From positions 188,092,778 to 188,156,777 of the forward strand of contig NC_053492.1 in assembly GCF_905171775.1 (NCBI RefSeq): a stretch of 64,000 nucleotides of DNA. The letters run 5' to 3'. Shown piece after piece: positions 10,418 to 22,034 of the stretch. The position numbers and the translations under genes were made by a program. The notes beneath the pieces are model-generated. The model searched no databases. It had not been told where the DNA came from and saw only the letters and a program-made list of their open reading frames with translations. How positions within the stretch are numbered: the stretch's first letter is position 1; each line of letters opens with the position of its first letter. This DNA is from Rana temporaria. Its lineage: Eukaryota > Chordata > Amphibia > Anura > Ranidae.

Positions 10418-11500
10418 TTATACAGAATTTATATAGCGCCAACAGTTTGCGCATCCAGGCCGCTCTCCCTTGCCCTTATTGGAGCCGTCAGTAGCGGCGG
10501 AGGCGATCGGGTCCTCTTGATGGCTGGGTATAGAGACGAGTGAGGGGAAGATGGCCCCCACCCGTCTCGATACCATAGCAGGGCGGAAGCGGCGTCAAAA
10601 AGTAAATAAACAGTGACACAAAAATTAAAGTCCATCCAATAGGATAAATGAAAAAGTCCATAAAGTCGTGTGATATATTAAACACCCGTGCACACTACAA
10701 ATGACTGCACTCTCGTGACGCCGTGTAGAGCCCAGTGTGAATCCACCACCATTAGCCAAATAATCTGCTTACCAGATCCTAAGGTCCTAATGGACCGAAT
10801 TCAGCATATAGTAAACCCAGCAGGAGAATGGTATCAGCTGTGTCCGCAGTGCAGTCTAGCATCAGATGGACTCCAAAATTAAACCTCTCTCAATGGCAAT
10901 TAATTCATGCAAGGAAGGGGAAACCCATGACTCCCCCGGTCTCTGTGCCGCTCCTGGATTCTGACCGATCGCTCCGGTCATGTGACAACCAGGGAAGTGA
11001 GGTGGGGATGTTTGCTGTGTACTGCCGCATGTGGAGAGGGGACACAGGCAACACTCCGACACCCAGCTTCGATTTTCCAGACACCGCAAGAATATATATA
11101 CAGTATATATATACCGAGAGGTATTTACATATTTTTACCTCACAGGTTTATTTCAATATATGTATTTTCTATACCCCTTCAGTGGTAGTATGCACATTTG
11201 TCACAAAAGTAAATCACTGGCAGCACAATTCACCTTTAATTTCTTTATTAGACAGAGACTAATTTAAACCGGGGAAAGATGAACACATATATTTTATTAG
11301 AAGGTCAAAATAAGATGAAATATTATTACAAGATGTGATACTTGACGTGATTGTAGCCATATTAGTGCAATTGTGACAGATAAAATTGAGTACTGTCCGT
11401 GATACTTTTTTTATTTGCACTAACATACAATTTGTCGGGACAAGCTTTTGGGGTGTTTCCCCTTCTTCAAGGTCCAAGCATCACAAGATGTTATAATAGG
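10418..11500. other. Mosaic of unresolved repeats
   Basis: It starts abruptly after the Penelope remnant with a tract reading TTTATATAGCGCCAACAGTT, which I know as a dispersed frog repeat. A tract at 11420-11470 (GACAAGCTTTTGGGGTGTTT...CCTTCTTCAAGG) resembles retroelement 3' non-coding sequence. A short TA-rich run lies at 11095-11115. No coding domain is recognised. Confidence 0.35.
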
Positions 11501-11504
11501 TAAT

Positions 11505-12343
11505 AGGATATGCACATTTACAAAGCTAACACAGAAATGGGGTTGTAGATACTTAGATCGATGGAGATATGCACAAATACAACATTTCACACAGACGTTA
11601 CCCAGCCACTGCAGGGAAATGGTAATATGAACTCAATGGAGAAACTTTTTTCCTCCCAGCAGAGCCTGGGACAGAGTGTGTCTAAAATGTATAAAATATT
11701 GATAGATGAAATAGGACCAAAATATCCCCGTATTTGAGTAAATGGGAGGAAGAAAAAGGCCCCCTACAGAGAAATAAACATAGAAATAGGATCTTGAAGA
11801 TAGCCTGTTGTGTTTATAGTGATGTTAAAACAGTAGAAATGTGCTACAAATTAAGAGCAAGATGGTATATTACTCCACAGAGAACACACAAAGTGAACAC
11901 AGACACCCCTCCAACATGCTGGAGGGGCTGCAGCGCTCTTGGAACTTTTGTAAATCTATGGTGGGAGTGCGAGAGGATTCAGCCGTATTGGGAAAGAGTA
12001 ATAGAGAATATCTATCAAATAACAGAGGAACAGATTCAGAAAGAGCCGTGGAAATGTTTTTTCCACGACACAGATAGAAAGATAGCTCAATACAGGAACA
12101 CTTTGGCCCCCCCATCTCTTGAATGCTGCTAAAAGTCAGATCCCAAGACTGTGGAGAACCCCTGAAGCCTCTACTATGAAGGAATGGATGAAAAAAATAG
12201 ACTGGTTGAGATCAGTAGAAGAAACAATACATAGAATGGAAGACTCTCTAGAAGTATATAATAACGTATGGGGGAAGAGGACAGAGTTTAAAAAATCACG
12301 AGAATATATGATGATTAGGGATGAGCTGAACACCCCCTGTTCG
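11505..12343 (+). pseudogene. L1-type LINE ORF2 C-terminal remnant
   Basis: About 11512-11610 reads TFTKLTQKWGCRYLDRWRYA, matching the L1 ORF2 'F..L..k..l...d..rY.Q' segment. The open part at 11734-12132 carries the cysteine-rich tail: ARWYITPQRTHK, PPTCWRGCSALGTFVNLWWEC and the following W-rich stretch. After a frameshift near 12115, AAKSQIPRLWRTPEASTMKE continues to about 12300. Order and spacing fit L1-family ORF2 downstream of the RT domain. Endonuclease and RT are absent, so this is a 5'-truncated dead copy. The 3' end is cut by the repeat that starts at 12318. Confidence 0.8.
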
Positions 12344-12840
12344 GTTCGCACCAATATTTAGAACCCCATTGAAGTCTATTGGACTCGAACGTTCGAATTC
12401 GAAAGTGCTCATTTTAAAGCCTAATATGCAAGTTATTGTCGTAAAACGAACATGTATCAATGGAAAAAAAGTTTTAAAAACTGTCGTTTTTTCTGGAGCA
12501 GTGATTTTAATGATGCTTAAAGTGAAAAAAATAATTAAATTCCTTTAAATATCGTACCTGCTGGGTGTCTATAGTATGCCTGTGAAGTGGCACGTGTTTA
12601 AAACTGTCCCTGCACAAAATGAGATTACTATAAGAAAAAAGTAATTTAAAACTGCTTGCGGCTTTAATGTAATGTCTGGTCCCTGCAATATGGATGAAAA
12701 TCATTGAGAAAAATAGCATGGGTTTCCCCTCCCCCCTCCCCCCAGGTCATTACCAGCCCCCTTTGGCCCTATATACTTTGAACAGCAGTATACAGGCGGT
12801 GCAAACAAGACAGGGACTGTAGGTTTGTTGTTAAGTAGAA
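12318..12840. repeat. Fold-back family relative, 5' part
   Basis: Begins GGGATGAGCTGAACACC and aligns along its length with 38066-38470 plus 39343-39430 (shared blocks AATATGCAAGTTATTGTC, GGGTGTCTATA-TATGCCTGT, GTCCCTGCACAAAAT). It lacks the insertion present at 38469-39342, so TTAA at 12646-12649 is the empty site of that MITE. Confidence 0.75.
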
Positions 12841-12907
12841 TCTGTTTGTAATTTTGAACTGGTACTTCTTTAAAGTGTAACTCCAGCCATAAAATCTATT
12901 TTTAACC

Positions 12908-13883
12908 ACTTAAGCCCTGGACCATATTGCTGGTCAAAGACCAGGCCACTTTTTGCGATTCGGCACTGTGTCGCTTTAACTGACAATTGCGCGGTCGTGC
13001 AACATGGCTCCCAAACAAAATTGGTGTCCTTTTTTCCCCACAAATAGAGCTTTCTTTTGGTGGTATTTGATCACCTCTGCGGTTTTTAGTTTTTGCGCTA
13101 TAAACAAAAATAGAGCGACAATTTTGAAAAAAAATAATATTTTTTACTTTTTGCTATAATAAATATTCCCCAAAAATATATAAAAAACTATTTTTTTCCT
13201 CAGTTTAGGCCGATACGTATTCTTCTACATATTTTTCGTAAAAAAAATCGCAATAAGCGTTTATTGATTGGTTTGGGCAAAAGTTATAGCGTTTACAAAA
13301 TAGGGGATAGTCTTATGGCATTTTTATTAATATTTTTTTTTTACTAGTAATGGCAGCGATCAGTGATTTTTATCGGTACTGCGACATTATGGCGGACACT
13401 TCGGACACTTTTGACACATTTTTTGGACCATTGGCATTTTTATAGCGATCAGTGCTATAAAAATGCATTGATTACTATAAAAATGCCACTGGCAGGGAAG
13501 GGGTTAACACTAGGGGGCGAGGAAGGGGTTAAGTATGTTCCCTGGGTGTGTTCTAACTGAAGGGGGGGTGGACTGACTTGGGGAAATGACTGATCGCTGT
13601 TCATACATTGTATCAGGCATTTCTCCCCCTGACAGGACCGGGAGCTGTGTGTTTACACACACAGCTTACAGTTCTCGCTCTGTAGCGAGCGATCGTTGGT
13701 GCCCGGTGGTGATCGCGCCGGGCACGCGAGTCGGCGACAGGGGCGAGCGGGGGGCTTGCGCGCCCGCCTCTGGCATTGCGCGCGCCCTTACTGGCTGAAC
13801 GGCGAGATGACGTAGATCTACGAGATCTCGCCCAGCAGAGCCAACCTGCCGCCGTATAACTGTGGCGGCTGGTCGGCAAGCAG
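12908..13883. mobile_element. piggyBac-type non-autonomous element
   Basis: TTAA at 12904-12907 and 13884-13887; ends CCACTTAAGCC and GGCAAGCAG (imperfect inverted ends). It has no transposase frame. The interior is shared, in opposite orientation, with 52059-54066 (for example the CACAAATAGAGCTTTCTTTT and GCGATTTTT...ATATGTAGAAGAATAC tracts) and more distantly with 40883-42715. Mobilised in trans, presumably by a relative of the transposase at 58681. Confidence 0.75.
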
Positions 13884-15019
13884 TTAAACTTTTCTAAAAA
13901 CATAGAGAAGGGTTATTACCCCAGTAAAATGTGTTTTGCTGTCTGTGTGCATCTGTTCAGAAGATTGCAATTCACTTTCTGTCCCAATGACAAATGATTT
14001 TTTTAAATTTTGTTGAGCCAGTATTCAACAAACCCTGTTGCGAGACCTAACCTAGACACATTTTATTATCCCTAATTATGCAGTGTTTTAATATAATAAA
14101 AATTGCATTTTCTGAAGATGTGAAATTGTGAAATCTCCTGCCTAATCTTTTTGACACATTATTGCTTGGCACTTCTGCACACAAAGTTGATTGGAATCTT
14201 TGGGCTACTGCCCTGACAATATCAACAGTCCCATATGGTTTAGTTGTGTTCACCTAATGCATTGAGCATTACCACCATCGAGGATAAAAGACAGACATAT
14301 TGTCAACGGTTTAGGTTACAGGTTGCGCCAATGGTTTACTGCAGATGAAAGTAATCTGGAATTTTTTCCACAAACATAATACTAACTTTGACTACCTCCA
14401 TATAATATTTAAAACTACACTATAATGGGCTCACCTATCTTTCCTCAGCTTCTTTGTTTTTATCTCTTTATTCTCTCTCTTTTTTTATTATAGAGAGAAA
14501 ATCCAACTGCATTATCAAGTGCATGTTTATGAAACATAAATAAGTATGTCAAGGCAAAAAAAAAAAAAATACATATCAGATATGCATTTTTTCTCTATAA
14601 ATGATTCATTCACTTGCAATATGCCTTTTAACTTGATATAAAATATGACTAGTCAGTTCCCTAGCACAGTCCCCCTTCTTTTTTTGTACATCATAGCTCT
14701 CTCTACTTCTGGGATTGTCAAATTATTCTCTGGTTTCTCCATCACTCCCTTCAAATTGTAGCAGCAGGGGGAAGAGTGAAGAAGAAAACTATAGAGCAGA
14801 GATCAGCATCCTGACCCCCTGTTTGAAGTGCTTCTCCATTGCCTGCAGGGTGATGCAAGGAAGTGACAAGCATAAATGTGTTGCACTGATCTCCGCTGGC
14901 CCTCCTTACCTGCCCATCCCTTGCACTTGTATGCAACATCACATGGGATAGACAAGAGAGGAGGGCTTGCTAGGATCAGCGTGCCAGAAAATCAAACAGT
15001 AATGTGTCATCGTCACTGC

Positions 15020-15215
15020 CCTGCTGACCCCTGGACACTGCCACACTGCTGTGGTAACCCCTGGGTACTGCCATACTGACACCTGGACATTGTCCCTGCT
15101 GCCCCCTGGACACTAATCCCTAGACACTGACCCCTGGACACTGCTGTATTAATCTCTAAATACTGTCCATGCTGATACCTGGACATTTCCATGCTGACCC
15201 TTGTCCTCTACCCTG
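15020..15215. repeat. Degenerate minisatellite, about 25-bp unit
   Basis: Imperfect repetition of a unit around CTGACCCCTGGACACTGCC, about eight copies with many substitutions. Non-coding. Confidence 0.6.
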
Positions 15216-15301
15216 CTGATTCCTATTTAAACAAAATCAAAATGGCTACTTTGATTTCGCTTGAGCACTATGCACTGAGAATTTTTTATTTATGTTACCC
15301 C

Positions 15302-15324
15302 CTGATGAAGTAAGATGGTGAAAC
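15302..15324 (+). ncRNA. Weak hammerhead-like motif
   Basis: CTGATGA (15302-15308) and GAAAC (15320-15324) are both intact, but the 11 bases between them form no convincing stem II. It may mark the decayed end of a Penelope-like copy; it could also be chance. Confidence 0.2.
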
Positions 15325-16011
15325 TTTGTTTTTTTGGGGGGATATTTTTGATGGCATTTATTTTGAGGGTGATGAACACATAGTATGTTATGGAGAAATT
15401 GGAGGCTGGACCAACATATTGAAGTCTTTTAGGTGGTGTAGTGTAGTTTGATAGTGAAAGACTTGAAGAGGGTTCATTTATAGTAATATAGTCTTGTAAA
15501 CAAACAGCTTGGTTTATAAATGAGTAATATGACTACAAACCAGCATTCATAAAATACTTGGACTTACAGTAGCTGTGAATGATAATACATTGACAACAAA
15601 CAGACAAGCCCTTCAATATGCAGGAAACCATAGCAATATGTGGCAAACAAGTGGACAATTGTTACAATATGCAGACACCAAATGGACAGATGTTGTAATA
15701 CTTGGGCAAACCTCTATTTATGATGCAGAAGAATCTCTATTTGTAATGCAGATGAACCACACATGGCTGCTAAAGACTCCTTGTTGTCTCTCAAAAATTA
15801 AAAGTGAAATTCAGAAGTTTCTCACAGACAACAATCAGATCTAAAGGTGTCTTTGAATTTTAAAAGTGATTGGTGATATAGGAAGGAACACAGATATTAG
15901 GGGGTGCATGCCCTATGATCTAGTGAGGTGCTTTCTGGATGCTGGGTACAGCGTATTGCAGTGTATTTGGGTTAAAAAAAATCCATCTGAACTGCAAAGA
16001 AAACACTGTTA

Positions 16012-16354
16012 TGCCTCGTACACACCAACGGGTTTTCCGGTGGACTTTTTTACGCCTAGAAACCCGAGGGGAAAGCCGAGAACCTGCTCGGCAGCTTTCC
16101 CCCCCCTACACACGGCCGGTTTTCCTGGCAGGAAAACTGCCATGAGAGCTTTGGCCGGAAACCCGGCCATGTGTATGCTCCACTGCAGTGTTTTCCATAG
16201 GAAAACCGCTGGGAAAAAGAACATGTTCTCATTTTTCCCACCGGTATTCCCGGCGGTTTTCCTGAAGGGAAAACTGCCATGGAGCATACACACGGACAGT
16301 TTTGCTTGCCAAAAGCTGTCATGGCACGGGAAAACAAGTCGTATGTACGAGGCA
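16012..16354. mobile_element. Harbinger-type MITE (TGCCTCGTACACAC), TTA duplication
   Basis: Inverted ends TGCCTCGTACACAC / GTATGTACGAGGCA, TTA at 16009-16011 and 16355-16357. The inside is composed of GGAAAACTGCC-type inverted repeats; both strands show long chance frames because the arms are GC-rich. Non-coding. Confidence 0.85.
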
Positions 16355-16357
16355 TTA

Positions 16358-17174
16358 TAATTGTGTCCTGCTTGCAGAAGCTTCTGTCTCAATTCCTGGC
16401 CATATTTGACACCTCAGGCTCATCATACAATGGGTTCCCCCTGGCCATAGTGGCTCCTCCTGCTTATCCTTAGTCACTTCAAGATGCAGTGGTGACATAG
16501 GGTTATTGGTGGCAACCAAAGAGACCAGAGAAGGGCAACACTCCTCCACATACCCTCCCCATGGGAGGAAACTGGTTCCCGGAAGCTATGCTACAAAGCA
16601 CAGTTTCAGCATATGGGCTATGGAACAGATAAGTATAAAGCTGTTTTTTTACAGGGTAGTGTTTTTCTTTTCTTTTTCATTTTTAACCCATATACATAGT
16701 TGCTTTATGGTAAATGCAATTCCCATTCTAATTTTAGCACAGTTTCATTGTTTTATAAAAGAAAATTTGTAGCCTATTGATTGGTTTGGTTTCACATGCT
16801 ACCTGGAATTTCCTTTAATACATGTTAAAAATATAAACCTCTTATTAACAATTAAACTTCAATCTTCTAATTCATCTTATTTACCATTATGGTCATTACA
16901 TTCATCTGTGTTAACTTGTTGCTCAAAATAAAACTCTTCCTTGTAAATAATCGTTTATTTTTGTTTATTGAATTAGGCTTATGTTTTTTTTTTATATATA
17001 TATTTTTTTTGCTTCATGCCAATAAATACACATACCCCTGCAATCCCTCAGCAAGAACAACTGCTGAGCTAACTATCTTGGATAGCCATATGATGCAGGT
17101 GCTGTTGATCTTGGCTTTTTATAAATAGTATGATTAAGTAGGAAGTAAGAAAAATCTGAAATGTCTTTAAAAGC
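16358..17174. other. AT-rich sequence, nothing recognised
   Basis: No domain, terminal repeat or RNA gene is recognised. Confidence 0.5.
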
Positions 17175-17178
17175 TTAA

Positions 17179-17575
17179 GGGCCCTTTCACACGTACGGAC
17201 CGCATGTCCGCATTTTTATCCATCCATTTGCAGATGAAAACGGGACATACATGGGTCACCATTTGATTACGGGTGTCAGCGGATGAACATTCGCTGACAC
17301 CCGTAATCTGTCCGCCTCCGCAAAGATCCGCATTTGCCGACGGAAGAAATCCTATTTTTCTTCCGTCTGCCGGATCGGATGAACACAGACATACGGTCCG
17401 TGTTCGTCCGATCCCCCATAGGGGAGCGTGGAGGAAACACAGGGCGGTCCCCGCATAGTGTGCGGGGACCGCCCTGTCAGCTGCCAGCTCAGCGGGGATT
17501 TTACGGAGGATCCCCGCTGAGCTTTGCGGATACACAGAGCGGATCATTACTGATCCGCTCCGTGTGAAAGGGCCC
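17179..17575. mobile_element. TTAA-flanked MITE (GGGCCCTTTCACACG ends)
   Basis: Perfect inverted ends GGGCCCTTTCACACG / CGTGTGAAAGGGCCC between TTAA at 17175-17178 and 17576-17579. Internal hairpins include the pair CTCAGCGGGGAT / ATCCCCGCTGAG. A fragment of the same family is at 37060-37428. Confidence 0.85.
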
Positions 17576-17579
17576 TTAA

Positions 17580-18023
17580 GGGTTTGTAAAGGATTTTTTT
17601 TTATCTTAATAGCTTCCTTCACCTTAATGCAGTGCTGTTTTCATGTCCTCATTGTTAGTTTTTGCTCTCAAGTTGCTGTAATTCTTCTCTGATTTCCACG
17701 CTTCCTGGTTGTCTGTTTCGTGATAACCACAGTACTGGGAGCTTTCTCTCTGTGGCCACTAATCAAGGAGGTGTGATTACTGTGTGTCTAAAACCCCTCA
17801 ACACCAATCAGTTTAGTTTTACAAACCATCACTGCCCTGTATTGGCTCTGTGTCTCTGTACATCACAGAAGCAGGAAACAGCATGCAAAAACGAAACTAA
17901 AACTGTAGGTACATTATATGATTGATTTTTATCTGTTTTTAATCATTTTTTAAAAGGAATACGTTAACTATTATGTCTCTATACCCTGTAAACAGTCATT
18001 TCAGCAACAAAAAAAAAAATCCT
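17580..18023. mobile_element. TTAA-flanked MITE sharing a TTAA with its neighbour
   Basis: Starts GGGTTTGTAAAGG immediately after the TTAA (17576-17579) that ends the preceding MITE, and ends ...ATCCT before TTAA at 18024-18027. Interior blocks (AGCTTCCTTCACCTTAATGC, TTCTCTGATTTC) match the 7041 and 48631 relatives. The right terminal repeat is shortened. Confidence 0.6.
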
Positions 18024-18027
18024 TTAA

Positions 18028-18482
18028 CTGAATATTACTTTAGAATGTGTACAGTATGTGTACAGAGGTATCTAAAACCATATTAAAGAGAATGCCTCAT
18101 CTAAGCAGATCTTCAATACCATGAACCAAACTGCTTATGCTATTTATGCATTCACTACTCTCATTTGTGAGCAATCTATGCTGAAAAGTATATGTAAAAA
18201 GATACAATCTGAGATCATTGCCAACAGATTAAACAGATAACATGACAAATAGAAAAAAAATAACATTTAATTGTATTCATTGGTCCCTTTGCATGAAACC
18301 GGAAATACAAGAAATACAGGGGCTGCTACTGCTGACTGCTTTCTGAAAATGACAGTGGATAGACTGTCTTTGGATTTTAAACTATTTCAGATCATTTTAA
18401 CCTGGAACAAACATAAAGGTCAGCTAGATCAAAGTGGAGTTAGAATGCCTGAATTGCATACAGGTACTTGCTTATTAATGCA
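18028..18482. other. Unassigned sequence
   Basis: Nothing recognised between the TTAA MITE and the hAT element. Confidence 0.5.
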
Positions 18483-18490
18483 ATTGACAC

Positions 18491-19302
18491 TAGACATGTG
18501 CATTTGTTTTTGTCCGAATGTGTTTTCGTCCGAATTTCAGGGATTTTCACTTTTAATTTGACACACACGATAATGAAGGCGCAGAATCCGAAAGATCCAA
18601 CACAAAAAATGCTTTATTTTCGTTTTGTTGCGACAACAGTTCGATAGAAGATTCGACATGGCGGTGACAATAGCAATCTGTGTCTATCGAAACTGCGGTC
18701 GAATGTGACTATCCTAACTCTATTAGTCCAAGATTATTTGACATAGAGAGAAAAGATTAAACATTATAGAGACATGAAGATACGACGAAGCAGCTAAAAA
18801 CATACGATTGCCGCGAGCGGACATTTATAGTCAAATGCTCGTCCCATAGGCTATAGAAGATTTCTAATGTTGGTTGACTAGTAATAATAATTAATAAATA
18901 TATTTATTACTAGTCATACAACATTATAATTCTACTATAGCTTGTGGGCGGAGCATTCAACCGGAAATGTACTATTGCAGAGTTGTACAGTTTAGCTGCT
19001 TCGCTGAATCTTCTTAGAACATTCAACAGACACTATAAGCCAGTGATGGCGAACCTTGGCACCCCAGATGTTTTGCAACTACATTTCCAATGATGCTCAT
19101 GCACTCTGCAGTGTAGTTGTAGTTTACATCACTACCATAAGCCTTCAATTGACAGATTCGACCTTAATTTGGATTTTTGGACTAATGCATTTTTTTTACG
19201 AAACAAAATGAATAAAAACGAATTTCGGGAGTACCTAAATAAATACATTTTTCAGACGAAACTGAAATTCCAAAACAAAATATTTCAGTGTGCACATGTC
19301 TA
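18491..19302. mobile_element. hAT-type MITE, 8-bp duplication ATTGACAC
   Basis: Inverted ends TAGACATGTGCA / TGCACATGTCTA with an exact 8-bp duplication ATTGACAC at 18483-18490 and 19303-19310, the hallmark of hAT insertions. The interior has further inverted repeats and a nested second hAT MITE (19041-19134). No transposase. Confidence 0.85.
19041..19134. mobile_element. Short hAT MITE nested in 18491-19302
   Basis: Ends CAGTGATG / CATCACTA, flanked by CTATAAGC (19033-19040) and CCATAAGC (19135-19142), a 7/8 target duplication. The sequence CACCCCAGATGTTTTGCAAC belongs to a known type of vertebrate hAT-derived short repeat. It is younger than its host element. Confidence 0.7.
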
Positions 19303-19485
19303 ATTGACACAGCCCACAGAGGCAACTCTACTGTACAAAAGCACAACCGTTAAGAGAGGTCGCATTGTTAAGCACAATTAGCCAGGGCCCTATATCTTTG
19401 GTTGCAAGCCCAAAAGTTAAAATAGGAACAAGTGACAGGAGGCCTCTTACCACTCTAGGTGATACAGCAGCATCCTTGAAAATAG

Positions 19486-20277
19486 TGCAGGGGTTCCGTG
19501 TGCTGTGCAGGGGTTCCGCATGCTGTGCAGGGGGTCTGTGTGCTGTGCAGGAGGTCAGTGTGCTGTGCAGGGGGTCAGTGTGCTGTGCAGGGGGTCAGTG
19601 CGCTGTGCAGGGGGTCAGTGTGCTGTGCAGGGGGTCTGTGTGCTGTGCAGGGGGTCAGTGTGCTGTGCAGGGGGTCAGTGTGCTGTGCAGGGGGTCAGTG
19701 TGCTGTGCAGGGGGTCTGTGTGCTGTGCAGGGGTTCCGTGTGCTGTGCAGGGGTTCCGCGTGCTGTGCAGGGGTTCCGCGTGCTGTGCAGGGGTCCGCAT
19801 GCTGTGCAGGGGGTCCGCGTGCTGTGCAGGGGGTCAGTGTGCTGTGCAGGGGTTCCGCATGCTGTGCAGGGGTTCCACGTGCTGTGCAGGGGGTCCGTGT
19901 GCTGTGCAGGGGGTCAGTGTGCTGTGCAGGGGTTCCGCATGCTGTGCAGGGGTTCCGCGTGCTGTGCAGGGGGTCCGTGTGCTGTGCAGGGGGTCAGTGT
20001 GCTGTGCAGGGGGTCAGTGTGCTGTTCAGGGGGTCTGTGTGCTGTGCAGGGGGTCATTGTGCTGTGCAGGGGTCAGTGTTCTGTGCAGGGGGTCTGTGTG
20101 CTGTGCAGGGGGTCTGTGTGCTGTGCACGGGGGCTGTGTGCTGTGCAGGGGGTCAGTGTGCTGTGCAGGGGGTCAGTGTGCTCTGCAGGGGTTACGTGTG
20201 CTGTGCAGGGGTTCCGTGTGCTGTGCAGGGGTTCTGTTTGCTGTGCAGGGTTTATGTGTGCTGTGCAGGGGGTCCGG
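19486..20277 (+). repeat. 20-bp minisatellite, array 1
   Basis: About 39 copies of a unit close to GTGCTGTGCAGGGGGTCAGT, with variants in the last five bases (TCAGT, TCTGT, TCCGT, TTCCGC). A 20-bp unit without stop codons keeps all three frames open, which explains 260-315-codon frames; these are not genes. Confidence 0.95.
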
Positions 20278-20735
20278 AACGTTTTTTTCCTGAAACGTCC
20301 CTCTTAAATTAGGGTGCATGTTATACGCCTGTGCGTGTTATACACGGATAAATACGGTAAACATGAGCGAACCTATACATTTGTAATTGCAACACTTTTC
20401 TGGGCGAAGTGGTGCTCTATCTGACAAAGGCAGGAATGCCAATATTTTTGGCCATGACTGTAGGTCATAACCTGCATATTAGAAGAATCACATGCTTAGA
20501 GAAGAGGTGCATCCTATTTAAATATATTGAACTTATTAAGGGTTTATTAAAAGCAGCATTTATATTTTCCTATTTGTCTACTTTACAAAAGCACAACCGT
20601 TAAGAGAGGTAGCACTGTTAAGCACAATTAGCCAGGGCCCTATATCTTTGGTTGCAAGCCCAAAAGTTAAAATAGGAACAAGTGACAGGAGGCCTCTTAC
20701 CACTCTAGGTGATACAGCAGCATCCTTGAAAATAG

Positions 20736-21727
20736 TGCAGGGGTTCCATGTGCTGTGCAGGGGTTCCGCATGATGTGCAGGGGGTCTGTGTGCTGTGCAG
20801 GAGGTCAGTGTGCTGTGCAGGGGGTCAGTGTGCTGTGCAGGGGGTCAGTGTGCTGTGCAGGGGGTATGTGTGCTGTGCAGGGGGTCAGTGTGCTGTGCAG
20901 GGGGTCAGTGTGCTGTGCAGGGGGTCAGTGTGCTGTGCAGGGGGTCTGTGTGCTGTGCAGGGGTTCCGTGTGCTGTGCAGGGGTTCCGCGTGCTGTGCAG
21001 GGGTTCCGCGTGCTGTGCAGGGGGTCAGTGTGCTGTGCAGGGGGTCAGTGTGCTGTGCAGGGGGTCCGTGTGCTGTGCAGGGGTTCCGTGTGCTGTGCAG
21101 GGGTTTCGCGTGCTGTGCAGGGGTTCCGCGTGCTGTGCAGGGGGTCAGTGTGCTGTGCAGGGGGTCTGTGTGCTGTGCAGGGGGTCAGTGTGCTGTGCAG
21201 GGGGTCTGTGTGCTGTGCAGGGGGTCAGTGTGCTGTGCAGGGGGTCTGTGTGCTGTGCAGGGGTTCCGTGTGCTGTGCAGGGGTTCCGCGTGCTGTGCAG
21301 GGGTTCCGCGTGCTGTGCAGGGGGTCCGCGTGCTGTGCAGGGGGTCTGCGTGCTGTGTAGGGGGTCAGTGTGCTGTGCAGGGGTTCCGCGTGCTGTGCAG
21401 GGGTTCCGCGTGCTGTGCAGAGGGTCCGTGTGCTGTGCAGGGGGTCAGTGTGCTGTGCAGGGGGTCAGTGTACTGTTCAGGGGGTCTGTGTGCTGTGCAG
21501 GGGGTCAGTGTGCTGTGCAGGGGTCAGTGTGCTGTGCAGGGGGTCTGTGTGCTGTGCAGGGGGTCTGTGTGCTGTGCACGGGGGCTGTGTGCTGTGCAGG
21601 GGGTCAGTGTGCTGTGCAGGGGGTCAGTGTGCTCTGCAGGGGTTACGTGTGCTGTGCAGGGGTTCCGTGTGCTGTGCAGGGGTTCTGTTTGCTGTGCAGG
21701 GTTTATGTGTGCTGTGCAGGGGGTCCG
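20736..21727 (+). repeat. 20-bp minisatellite, array 2
   Basis: About 49 copies of the unit found at 19486-20277, with the same order of variants at both ends and an internally expanded middle. Open frames of up to 336 codons are a by-product of the stop-free unit. Confidence 0.95.
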
Positions 21728-22034
21728 GAACGTTTTTTTCCTGAAACGTCCCTCTTAAATTAGGGTGCGTGTTATACGCCTGTGCGTGTTATACACGGAT
21801 AAATACGGTAAACATGAGCATACCTATACATTTGTAATTGCAACACTTTTCTGGGCGAAGTGGTGCTCTATCTGACAAAGGCAGGAATGCCAATATTTTT
21901 GGCCATGACTGTAGGTCATAACCTGCATATTAGAAGAATCACATGCTTAGAGAAGAGGCGCATCCTATTTAAATATATTGAACTTATTAAGGGTTTATTA
22001 AAAGCAGCATTTATATTTTCCTATTCGTCTACTT

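Larger units (their letters stand above)
13888..16008. other. Unassigned sequence
   Basis: Nothing coding is recognised. The 89-codon frame at 15575-15844 has no family signature. A minisatellite at 15020-15215 and a hammerhead-like motif at 15302-15323 are listed separately. Confidence 0.4.
19333..22034 (+). repeat. Tandem duplication, two units each with a minisatellite
   Basis: Unit 1 (about 19333-20580) and unit 2 (about 20581-22034) share the same left flank (from ACAAAAGCACAACCGTTAAG), a 20-bp minisatellite and the same 300-bp right part. Single-copy parts differ at only a few positions, so the duplication is recent. Unit 2 is longer because its minisatellite has about ten more copies. 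The junction sequence CTACTXTAC occurs at both ends and may be the recombination site. Confidence 0.9.

Noticed and set aside
10418..10560. Possible tRNA-derived SINE head
   Set aside because: No A and B box pair could be identified by eye; left as an unresolved repeat.
15575..15844. 89-codon frame
   Set aside because: Internal ACAATATGCAG-type repetition and no family signature; no splice or promoter context.
16009..16392. Minus-strand 99-127-codon frames
   Set aside because: They cover a MITE composed of inverted GGAAAACTGCC repeats; chance frames.
19365..20312. Long open frames with Cys/Gly/Val/Leu repeats (also 20748-21763)
   Set aside because: They are translations of a stop-free 20-bp minisatellite in all frames; no start context, domain or conservation.
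19486..21727. CRISPR-like regular repeats
   Set aside because: Repeats are directly adjacent without unique spacers and the sequence is vertebrate; it is a minisatellite.
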